Source: Candidatus Curtissbacteria bacterium (GTDB lineage: Bacteria > Patescibacteriota > Microgenomatia > Curtissbacterales > GWA2-41-24). From it: a stretch of DNA of 39,001 nt. How positions within the stretch are numbered: position 1 is the first letter of the stretch; each line of letters opens with the position of its first letter. The position numbers and the translations under genes were made by a program. The DNA lies in NCBI GenBank assembly GCA_016198325.1, contig JACQIV010000014.1, positions 1 through 39,001 of the forward strand, given 5' to 3'. Of this stretch, positions 1-7,829 are shown piece by piece. The notes beneath the pieces are model-generated. The model searched no databases and was not told where the DNA came from. It was given only the letters and a program-made list of their open reading frames with translations.

Positions 1-51
1 AGGGAAAGGGAATATTAAGGGAAAACCGTAGGTTGTCCCTTAAAGTCACAT

Positions 52-339
52 ATGAATATCAAGCCACTCGCAGGATATGTTTTAGTAGAACCGGTTCCAA
101 AGGAGACCAAAACAGCCAGTGGAATTGTCCTCCCGGATTCAGCAGACGAAAAGCCACAGGAAGGTAAAATTCTTGCAATCGGGGATTCAATTTTCGACGA
201 AGGCCACGAAATAAAATGTCCAGTAAAAGTAGGGGACAAGGTCGTCTATAAAAAATGGGGCGGGAATGAAATTAAAGTTGAAGGAAAGGAACTTTTGCTC
301 ATTAAGTTCGAAGACTTGATGGCGCAAGTTAAAAAATAA
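52..339 (+). CDS. groES: Co-chaperonin GroES
   Basis: 95 aa; GroES fold signature ([29 protein letters not shown]...[15 protein letters not shown]); directly upstream of groEL. Confidence 0.97.
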   Translation: MNIKPLAGYVLVEPVPKETKTASGIVLPDSADEKPQEGKILAIGDSIFDEGHEIKCPVKVGDKVVYKKWGGNEIKVEGKELLLIKFEDLMAQVKK

Positions 340-341
340 GC

Positions 342-1967
342 ATGGCTAAACAATTACTTTACGCAGCAGAAGCAAGAACAAAATTAAAAGCAGGTATCGA
401 CAAGCTTGCCAATGCCGTCGCAACTACTCTAGGCCCTAAAGGCAGAAATGTCGCTTTAGATAAGAAATGGGGAGCCCCCAATGTAATCCACGACGGGGTA
501 ACCGTTGCTAAAGAAATCGAACTCGAAGATCCGTTTGAAAATATGGGCGCATCCCTCGTAAAAGAAGCGGCAAGTAAAACCAATGATGTAGCAGGAGACG
601 GAACAACCACAGCAACCATCCTTGCTCAGGCAATGGTCGAAGAAGGCATTAAAAACATAACAGCAGGTGCAAACCCGATGATACTTAAAAAAGGTGTCGA
701 AAAAGCAACAGAAGCTGTTGTTGCCGAACTTAAGAAAATGGCCAAAAAAGTTGCAGGTCAGGAAGAAATCGAACAAATAGCCACTATTTCGGCAGCAGAT
801 CCGTCAATCGGTAAAATGATAGCAGAAGCGCTAGATAAAGTCGGTCCGGATGGGGTTGTCACGGTCGAAGAAGGCAAAGGCTTAGAGCTTTCCGTCGAAT
901 ATAAAGACGGCATGGAATTCGACAGAGGATTTGTTTCCCCCTATTTCGTAACCGACTCCGACAAAATGCAATCGGTTATAGAGGACGCGCACATACTTAT
1001 TACTGATCAAAAAATTGCTTCACTTAATGATTTACTTCAATTCCTGGAAAACTTCGTTAAAGTCTCCAAATCCTTAGTCATCATTGCCGACGAGGTCGAA
1101 GGAGAAGCTCTGGCAACCCTGGTTGTTAACAAACTACGCGGTACATTCAACGTTTTGGCAATCAAAGCCCCCGGTTTCGGTGACCGAAGAAAAGAAATGC
1201 TCGAAGATATTGCAATTTTAACGGGTGGAACAGTTATCTCCGAAGACATGGGAAGAAAACTGGAATCCGTAACTATCGACGACCTGGGCAGGGCAGACAG
1301 GATAGTCTCCGACAAAGACAATTCCATTATTGTCGGCGGTAAAGGTGCAAAAAGTGCAATCGAAGGCCGTATTAAACAGATCAAAACCCAAATCGAGACA
1401 ACGGATAGCGATTTCGATAAGGAAAAATTGGAAGAAAGGCTCGCCAAACTTTCCGGCGGAGTAGCGGTAATCAACGTCGGGGCGGCAACGGAGATCGAAC
1501 TCAAGGAAAAGAAAGAAAGGGTAGACGATGCGGTACACGCCACAAAAGCAGCAGTTGAAGAAGGATACGTTGTCGGCGGCGGAGTCGCACTGCTCAGATC
1601 TGCAAAAGTACTGGAAAAACTTGCTTTAATTGGAGAATCGGATGAGCGGATCGGTGTCGAAATTGTCAAAGAATCACTTAAAAAACCTCTCGCCAAACTT
1701 GCAGAAAATGCCGGTGCGGATTCCGGTTGGGTTGTGAAGGAAGTCGAAAAAAGCACAGGCAACTCCGGCTTCAATGCTCTGAGCGGAAAATTTGAGGATC
1801 TGGTAGTAGCCGGTGTAATTGACCCGGTTAAAGTAACTAGGTCCGCGCTTCAGAACGCAGCATCCGTTGCCATGATGATATTAACAACCGAAGCGTTAAT
1901 TACGGATCTCCCCGAAAAAGAAAAAGCTATGCCGGCAATGCCCCCGGGCGGCATGGGTGATTATTAA
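342..1967 (+). CDS. groEL: Chaperonin GroEL
   Basis: 541 aa; [33 protein letters not shown], Met/Gly-rich tail [11 protein letters not shown]. Confidence 0.98.
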   Translation: MAKQLLYAAEARTKLKAGIDKLANAVATTLGPKGRNVALDKKWGAPNVIHDGVTVAKEIELEDPFENMGASLVKEAASKTNDVAGDGTTTATILAQAMVEEGIKNITAGANPMILKKGVEKATEAVVAELKKMAKKVAGQEEIEQIATISAADPSIGKMIAEALDKVGPDGVVTVEEGKGLELSVEYKDGMEFDRGFVSPYFVTDSDKMQSVIEDAHILITDQKIASLNDLLQFLENFVKVSKSLVIIADEVEGEALATLVVNKLRGTFNVLAIKAPGFGDRRKEMLEDIAILTGGTVISEDMGRKLESVTIDDLGRADRIVSDKDNSIIVGGKGAKSAIEGRIKQIKTQIETTDSDFDKEKLEERLAKLSGGVAVINVGAATEIELKEKKERVDDAVHATKAAVEEGYVVGGGVALLRSAKVLEKLALIGESDERIGVEIVKESLKKPLAKLAENAGADSGWVVKEVEKSTGNSGFNALSGKFEDLVVAGVIDPVKVTRSALQNAASVAMMILTTEALITDLPEKEKAMPAMPPGGMGDY

Positions 1968-2071
1968 ATCTCCCACTACTAATTCTTCACTGCACACAAG
2001 ACGTATCAATGTTGTACACATTAGAGTTGCAAGGGAAAGCCCTGAAATAGTTGAAGCGGCTAGGTTTACGT

Positions 2072-2311
2072 CTACTCTTCTTTCACCAGCTTAGAGAGCT
2101 GGTAAGTTACAAAAACGGCAAAAGAAGTAATAATCACAGCATAAATAAACTTCGAGACAATTACAGGCCCCACAGCCACATATTTGGCAATATATTCATT
2201 TACAAAAGTTTGGATAGCTTCGTTCCAGGCCAGAGCCGCAACAAATCCAAATCCCGCTGTTGAAAGTGTAACCAACTGGCGAATTAGTTCCATCCTTAGT
2301 TTCTTAGGCAT
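2072..2311 (-). CDS. Small two-TM membrane protein, DUF5654-like
   Basis: 79 aa; MELIRQLVTLSTAGFGFVAALAWNEAIQ pattern; two hydrophobic segments. Confidence 0.7.
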   Translation of the reverse strand: MPKKLRMELIRQLVTLSTAGFGFVAALAWNEAIQTFVNEYIAKYVAVGPVIVSKFIYAVIITSFAVFVTYQLSKLVKEE

Positions 2312-2434
2312 ATTCAGAGGCTATTATCCAAATTATGAAACCATAAAGTCAAATCACTCTTCTGGCCCCCCTTTGGCACTTTTGGTACTTGTCACACTAC
2401 CTTGTACCCATATACTTTTCGAACCTTTCGTACA

Positions 2435-3076
2435 TCACTTCAAGACGATCTTCAACCGTCCGTTCTCCAAATGCGCCGGAAAATCTGTAATGTCCGTCTT
2501 TGCCATCATCCTGAAAGTCTTAACACCGCTTGGAACAGGCAACCTGCCGGAAATTTTGACCTCCCCGGTTGAACTGTTACTACTTACAATGCTTTCTGCA
2601 AGCGGGTTCTTATCCGAAACATTCTTGATTTGTCCATACGCCCTACCGTTTCCGTAAAGTACCCAGACCGATGCTTCAAAAACCATATAATCAATTTCGG
2701 AATATTTCGAAAAATCAACAGTTACGTCTGTTCCGGGAATATCGGAAAAACTATTTGTGCTTGCCGAGCCCGATCCCAATGGAATAAAAATTTCTTTTTG
2801 TGCAGTTTGGACAATGGTTTTTGTCTCTTTCTGGATTATTGTTTTAGGCTCAACAGATGGTTCCGGGCTGGGCGAAGCCTGAATATAGGGAGTGGGAGAA
2901 CTAACCTCCTCAATGTTACCTATTTGTTTACTTTCATCTGAAGTCCCTTCCTCACTTGGAATTTTGACGTTTAAGTTTTTGGCATTTCCCCAAATCCAGT
3001 AGTTAACAAAAATCAAATCTACCATCGCCAAAACGAACAAGGCGATACCCATTTTTATAAAAATTTTCGAACCCAT
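2435..3076 (-). CDS. Membrane-anchored exported protein of unknown function
   Basis: N-terminal TM (IALFVLAMVDLIFVNYWIW), Ser/Pro/Thr-rich linker, FxxAM-like beta-rich C-terminal domain. Confidence 0.65.
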   Translation of the reverse strand: MGSKIFIKMGIALFVLAMVDLIFVNYWIWGNAKNLNVKIPSEEGTSDESKQIGNIEEVSSPTPYIQASPSPEPSVEPKTIIQKETKTIVQTAQKEIFIPLGSGSASTNSFSDIPGTDVTVDFSKYSEIDYMVFEASVWVLYGNGRAYGQIKNVSDKNPLAESIVSSNSSTGEVKISGRLPVPSGVKTFRMMAKTDITDFPAHLENGRLKIVLK

Positions 3077-3146
3077 ATCACCATCATATCAAAGCGAAGG
3101 CGGGCTTGATCCGGTTACTTCTTAGTCTTAAACTTAACTTGCCGTC

Positions 3147-3641
3147 ATGATTCCTCCCAAACCTCCCTCGTTTAAACAAAAGAAAAAAGTGGAGAAATTT
3201 CTTGGCAAAGGCGAAGAGCCTGTAATTGTCACCAGCATCGGTCCCCGCTATTTCTGGATAAATTTTTTCATACTGCTTCCATTTGCCCTGATTTTTATCG
3301 GACTTCCCAGATGGGGCAAAATCGTCAGGATGCGCCAATCCTACACGTATGTTCTAACAAACAGGAGATTTATGATTATCCGCGGAATTTTCTCAAGAAA
3401 AATAGTAACAGCACCGCTTAAAGCAGTTACGCACGTAACGGTGGAGCAGTCCGTTTTACAAAGGTTTCTTTTCAACACCGGCCACCTGGTCATAATTACC
3501 GCCGGTTTTGACCAGAGAGAAATCGTTATAGAAAATATCGGGAACCCTTTAAGATTTAAGGTTTTAATGGAGGATTTGACTCACAGGCTGGACGATTCCA
3601 CAGACAGCCAGAAAAGCCCCATGAGATCACTCTCTGCTTAA
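3147..3641 (+). CDS. PH-domain (bPH2/YdbT-like) membrane protein
   Basis: TM followed by YTYVLTNRRFMIIRGIFSRKIVTAPLKAVTHVTVEQSVLQRFLFNTGHLVI, typical bacterial PH domain. Confidence 0.8.
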   Translation: MIPPKPPSFKQKKKVEKFLGKGEEPVIVTSIGPRYFWINFFILLPFALIFIGLPRWGKIVRMRQSYTYVLTNRRFMIIRGIFSRKIVTAPLKAVTHVTVEQSVLQRFLFNTGHLVIITAGFDQREIVIENIGNPLRFKVLMEDLTHRLDDSTDSQKSPMRSLSA

Positions 3642-4406
3642 TTACTTTGTCGGCAGGACCGAAGACGGGTCGACCATCTGGTCGTTGTCATATATCTCTA
3701 AGTGGACGTGGGGACCGGTTGTTCTTCCGGTCATACCTACGTTTCCGAGTACGGAATTAGTAGTAACCATATTACCCACACCCACATTGATCCTACCCAT
3801 ATGGGCATAAAGTGTCTTTAGTCCGTCCCCGTGCGTAACGATAACAATATTACCCTTACCGTCAGGCGTGAATCCTGCAAATTCCACGATTCCCGGGCCC
3901 ACTGGCTTAATCGGTGCCCCAAGGTTGGTAGCTATGTCGTTTGCCCTGTGGTAAGAAAAATATCCTTGTGAAACGTATCCCTTTTCAACCGGGCTTGAAA
4001 ATTCAAAAGGGGAAAGCCTTCCCACTACTGCCAGGGATATTTCGGTTTCCGCCTCGTTTTTGACAGCCTCTTCTGCAAGGCCGGCAGCAAGTATTGGTTG
4101 GCCGTTTATCTTAATCTCAGCCTGTTTAACCCTAAGGTAAGGCGCAGCGAAGCTTGTTAAGGCAAACCCAAGCATTAGGGCAAAAATTGCCTTCATAGAA
4201 AATTTGGCCCGCGGCCTTACTTTAAGCTCAATATATAGATAATTTAAGGTGAGCATTAAGGCCTTCTGAACAGGCAAACTTAAAAACCTTTTTGTAGCCT
4301 TGAAGGCATAAAGTTTCTTGAGGCTATTTAGCCTCGAAACTAAAAGTAAACTCTTTTTTGCGAGAAGCCTTCTGGCCATTCGCAATTGTTTGTTAGGTTT
4401 ATTCAT
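3642..4406 (-). CDS. M23 family metallopeptidase (LytM-like), membrane anchored
   Basis: GYFSYHRANDIATNLGAPIKPVGPG...VTHGDGLKTLYAHMGRINVGVG...TGRTTGPHVHLEIY; start 4406 preferred over 4436 because GGAGAG lies 6 nt upstream of ATG. Confidence 0.92.
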   Translation of the reverse strand: MNKPNKQLRMARRLLAKKSLLLVSRLNSLKKLYAFKATKRFLSLPVQKALMLTLNYLYIELKVRPRAKFSMKAIFALMLGFALTSFAAPYLRVKQAEIKINGQPILAAGLAEEAVKNEAETEISLAVVGRLSPFEFSSPVEKGYVSQGYFSYHRANDIATNLGAPIKPVGPGIVEFAGFTPDGKGNIVIVTHGDGLKTLYAHMGRINVGVGNMVTTNSVLGNVGMTGRTTGPHVHLEIYDNDQMVDPSSVLPTK

Positions 4407-4510
4407 GTAGCTCTCTCCAAAGCTATTTAGCCACAAAATACCCTAGGAATAATTAATTCTTAGGGATTTTGGGCTCATATCAAGCCCATAGGAGAAATTT
4501 ACAAGTGGCA

Positions 4511-4539
4511 ATGATAACAAATACGCTATTCCATGTCAA
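4511..4539 (-). promoter_or_regulatory. Candidate sigma70-type promoter for the M23 peptidase gene
   Basis: Minus strand TTGACA (4539-4534), 17-nt spacer, TATCAT (4516-4511). Confidence 0.6.
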
Positions 4540-4610
4540 GTATTACTATGGGTTTATATATTCGACGATTATTTCATCAAACACTGTGTACAGTTTTGAA
4601 CGAAGTGGGC

Positions 4611-4656
4611 AGTTTACACCGAGCCAAGCGAGTAGTTTACATCGAGCGTAGCGAGA
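4611..4656. repeat. Two 23-bp tandem repeats, AGTTTACAyCGAGCnnAGCGAG
   Basis: AGTTTACACCGAGCCAAGCGAGT then AGTTTACATCGAGCGTAGCGAGA; 19/23 identical, each with a CGAGC..GCGAG quasi-palindrome. Confidence 0.8.
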
Positions 4657-4677
4657 TGCTAACGTAGATTAAAGAAA

Positions 4678-5499
4678 ATGAACCTGCTCAAGAGAGTGTC
4701 AACTGTCAAACGTCAACTGTCAAATGTCAAACCTGCAATGGTCACTATCCACTTTGCACTGACCACTATACTCCTCTCCGGCTGTAGCCTCCTCGGTTCA
4801 CAAAATCCTTCAGCACTTCAGGTTAAATCCACCCCCGAAGCCGCTGTCTTTCTCGATGACAAGCATATCGGTAAAACGCCGTTTTATTCCGATCAGCTTA
4901 AAGCTGGGACCCATTCCCTTAAAATTGTTGCCTCCGACTCCTCGTATTCGGAAGAAATCGGTCTTATTCCGGGCACGCTTACGGTAGTAAATAGGGAACT
5001 TTCATCGAATTTCATGGCTGCCTCAGGAGAAACCCTTTGGTTAGAACCCTCTTCCCGGGGAATATTTATAAATTCCAATCCAAATGAAGCCTCGGTTGAA
5101 GTGGACGGACAAAAGAAAGGTAAAACTCCGTATCTTTCCGAAGAAATCGAGGTGGGGGATCACAAAATTCACATATCTCGCGAAGGTTATATCACACGAG
5201 AATTTACGGTTAAAACTTCGGGCGGTTCGCGCCTGACGGCAGACGTAACCCTGGCTTCGGAACTTGCTAAAAATCCAAAAGCAGTTCCATCTCCACTACC
5301 TACAGTCCAATTAGAAATATTAAAAACGCCCCAGGGCTTCTTAAAGGTTAGAAAAGAGGCCTCACTTTCCGCACCGGAAGTCGGAAGGGTCAACTCCGGT
5401 CAAAAATATGAACTAATCCAGGAAACCAAAGATTGGTACAAAATAAATTTCGACGGAAAACAGGGCTGGATTTCCGCCCAATACGCGAAGAAAATATAA
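4678..5499 (+). CDS. Lipoprotein with PEGA repeats and C-terminal SH3-like domain
   Basis: Lipobox LLSGC; two PEGA-like repeats (STPEAAVFLDDKHIGKTPF, SNPNEASVEVDGQKKGKTPY); SH3b-like LKVRKEASLSAPEVGRVNSGQKYELIQETKDWYKI. Confidence 0.88.
   Translation: MNLLKRVSTVKRQLSNVKPAMVTIHFALTTILLSGCSLLGSQNPSALQVKSTPEAAVFLDDKHIGKTPFYSDQLKAGTHSLKIVASDSSYSEEIGLIPGTLTVVNRELSSNFMAASGETLWLEPSSRGIFINSNPNEASVEVDGQKKGKTPYLSEEIEVGDHKIHISREGYITREFTVKTSGGSRLTADVTLASELAKNPKAVPSPLPTVQLEILKTPQGFLKVRKEASLSAPEVGRVNSGQKYELIQETKDWYKINFDGKQGWISAQYAKKI
4698..4732. repeat. Five tandem heptamers GTCAAMY
   Basis: GTCAACT GTCAAAC GTCAACT GTCAAAT GTCAAAC read directly. Confidence 0.9.
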
Positions 5500-5631
5500 C
5501 GTTCCGTTGTCAGACCTTGTGCCCATAACACCCATGACCCCATTGATCCTTCTTGTTTTCATACTTGTAAAATTGCAAATAATACTTTTAAAATATAGCG
5601 AAACTTAAATTGAATCTGCCCCCAAAGATTA

Positions 5632-6738
5632 GTGGCGAAAAAAAGTTCCTCAAATAAGTATTTAAAAACAAAAGTTCGTGCTATCGAGGTAAAGAAGAAA
5701 CCCCTCGCACAACTTCTAAAAGAAATGTCCCAAACAGGATTCCAAGGCAGGACACTTGCAGAAGTAGTTGATGTCTGGGAAAAGATGGCCCGTGATCCGA
5801 AAACAACCATCATACTGGGCTACGCAGGTTCACTTTCAACAACCGGCCAGTGGAAAATCATCAACTGGCTAATAGAAAACCGTTTTATTGATGTCCTGGT
5901 TGCAACAGGAGCAAACCTTTCCGAAGACATTGTTGAGGCGATGGGCAGGACCTACTGGAAGGGAAAGGTTAATGTTGACGATTACGATCTTTTAAAGAAC
6001 GACGTTAACCGCTACTACGACGTTTACGGATCCGAAATCGATTATATGGATATGACGGAATTAATTGCCGATTTTTACCTCAAATTCCTCAAGCCGGATA
6101 CCGCGTACTCCTCACGCCAACTTTTTTACCTGTTTGGCCAGTGGCTTTGGAAAAAGGGGATAAAATCAATTGTAGCAACTGCCGCCCACCACCAGGTCCC
6201 TGTTTTCTGCCCGGCAATTGTCGATAGTCCCTATGGCGACGCCGGCCTGATAGCAAAGAGTCAGGGTTTTCGGCTTATCCTCGATAACATGAAGGATTAC
6301 ACGGAATTCATGAGCATGGGCGAAAAGATCAAGCAAACTGGCGTCGTCTACATAGGCGGGGGAGTCCCAAAAGATTTTATCCAGCTTCTTGCAGTCACTT
6401 CCAATCTGATGTATCCAAACAGGGAAATTCCCGGCAGAAAACCAACTGTAACCCGTGCCGCCCGCGACAAAAAGTACATGGAAGCCTACTATTCCCATAA
6501 ATACGCAATCCAGATAACCACCGACGCGCCGCAATGGGGAGGCCTTTCGGGCTGTACTTTCGAAGAAGCGACCAGTTGGGGTAAAGAAGATATTAATGCA
6601 GATAAGGTCCAATGTTACTGTGACGCAACTATTGCCCTTCCGATCGTTACTCACGCCCTTGCAGAAGGGGTCAAAACCAAGCGCAAAGCCCCTAATTTCT
6701 CCTGGATCTTCAAAGAAGATGCCAAAGATGCCAAATGA
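5632..6738 (+). CDS. Deoxyhypusine synthase family protein (possible homospermidine-synthase-like enzyme)
   Basis: 368 aa, GTG start; GYAGSLSTTGQWKIINWLIENRFIDVLVATGANLSEDI; C-terminal EEATSWGKEDINADKVQCYCDATIALPI aligns with the DHS active-site Lys region (SWGK). Confidence 0.88.
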   Translation: MAKKSSSNKYLKTKVRAIEVKKKPLAQLLKEMSQTGFQGRTLAEVVDVWEKMARDPKTTIILGYAGSLSTTGQWKIINWLIENRFIDVLVATGANLSEDIVEAMGRTYWKGKVNVDDYDLLKNDVNRYYDVYGSEIDYMDMTELIADFYLKFLKPDTAYSSRQLFYLFGQWLWKKGIKSIVATAAHHQVPVFCPAIVDSPYGDAGLIAKSQGFRLILDNMKDYTEFMSMGEKIKQTGVVYIGGGVPKDFIQLLAVTSNLMYPNREIPGRKPTVTRAARDKKYMEAYYSHKYAIQITTDAPQWGGLSGCTFEEATSWGKEDINADKVQCYCDATIALPIVTHALAEGVKTKRKAPNFSWIFKEDAKDAK

Positions 6739-7600
6739 TATAGAGTTCCCGAGTCTCGAGCCGTTCAACTTTCTGGGTTTGGAAGACCAAACCCTGGAAA
6801 AAGCGAAAGCAGTAGTCTTTCCCGTGCCGTACAATTCAACAACCTATTGGAAGTCGGGCACCAAAGACGGCCCAAAAGCAATTATCGAAGCCTCACGTCA
6901 TATCGAACTATACGACCATGAATTTAAAAAGGACATTTCCAAAATCGGCATCTATACGCTTGCCGAACTCGAAGTTTCCAAAAATTCACCTAAAGAAACT
7001 ATTGACCGCATAACATCAGTCGTCGGTCAAATCCTAAGTAGGGAAAAGTTTCCTCTGATATTAGGCGGCGAACACTCAATCGCCCTTGGCGGAATTATGG
7101 CGGCAGCCCAAAACTTTAAAAATCTGTCAGTACTTCAACTAGACGCCCATACCGATTCAAGATTCGAATTTGAAGGGACAAAATATCACCATGGCTGCAC
7201 CATGCGCCGGGCGGTCGAAGATCTTGGTCTTTCAGTCACACACGTAGGTATCAGGTCCTCCTCGGAAGAAGAAGTAAAATTCCTGGAAAAATCCAAAAAA
7301 AACCACGTTTTCCCGGCTCCGGAACTGCCAACCGAAAAGATTATCAAAACACTAAAACCAAATGTTTACCTTACCTTCGATCTAGACGCGCTAGACACAT
7401 CCATCATGCCGGCAACAGGCACACCCGAACCCGGAGGCCTCAAATGGTATGAAACCTTGAAGTTACTAAAGACAGTTGCCAAAAGGCGCAATATTGTTGC
7501 TACCGATATCGTCGAACTAGACCCGATTCCCGGCATCCACGCACCTGACTTTCTTGCCGCTAAGTTGGCTTATAAACTTATTGGCTATAAGTTTACGTGA
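6719..7600 (+). CDS. speB: Agmatinase / ureohydrolase family protein
   Basis: LGGEHSIALGG, LQLDAHTDSR, LTFDLDALDTSIMPATGTPEPGG metal-binding motifs; likely start ATG 6719 or 6728, overlapping the upstream stop. Confidence 0.92.
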   Translation: MPKMPNDIEFPSLEPFNFLGLEDQTLEKAKAVVFPVPYNSTTYWKSGTKDGPKAIIEASRHIELYDHEFKKDISKIGIYTLAELEVSKNSPKETIDRITSVVGQILSREKFPLILGGEHSIALGGIMAAAQNFKNLSVLQLDAHTDSRFEFEGTKYHHGCTMRRAVEDLGLSVTHVGIRSSSEEEVKFLEKSKKNHVFPAPELPTEKIIKTLKPNVYLTFDLDALDTSIMPATGTPEPGGLKWYETLKLLKTVAKRRNIVATDIVELDPIPGIHAPDFLAAKLAYKLIGYKFT

Positions 7601-7653
7601 AGCTTATTGAACAAGTATTGATAGCTTTTACTTAAACGTAAATGAAGAAAGTT

Positions 7654-7675
7654 ATCCTGAGCAAGGTCGAAGGAT
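7654..7675. repeat. Short palindromic unit ATCCTGAGCAAGGTCGAAGGAT
   Basis: ATCCT...AGGAT outer arms; abuts the ghost agmatinase tail. Confidence 0.5.
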
Positions 7676-7717
7676 GATTTTTTGGCAGCAAAACTTGCCT
7701 ACAAGTTAATAGGGTAT
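7676..7717 (+). pseudogene. Ghost copy of the agmatinase C-terminus (DFLAAKLAYKLIGY)
   Basis: 14/14 aa identical to 7547-7588, 12 of 14 codons changed synonymously. Confidence 0.85.
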
Positions 7718-7780
7718 GCTCTAGGACAAGACCCTCGCAAAAGAATTGTTGTTTACAAAATCGTTCTAGCCAAAAAGCGT

Positions 7781-7808
7781 AACCATTTTAGATATTGCTA
7801 AAATGGTT
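7781..7808. promoter_or_regulatory. 11-bp perfect inverted repeat upstream of dinD-like gene (candidate operator)
   Basis: AACCATTTTAG-ATATTG-CTAAAATGGTT. Confidence 0.5.
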
Positions 7809-7829
7809 TATTCAGTGTATTATTTTTTT

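Noticed and set aside
1037-1774. 245-aa ORF antisense to groEL
   Set aside because: Ser/Pro-biased shadow of the groEL codon pattern with no recognisable domain; groEL is clearly the coding strand.
2184-2657. 157-aa plus-strand ORF overlapping two minus-strand genes
   Set aside because: Composition typical of a spurious antisense ORF; the minus-strand frames are more protein-like.
6166-6834. 222-aa ORF antisense to the DHS-like and agmatinase genes
   Set aside because: Overlaps two strongly supported genes on the opposite strand; no domain recognised.
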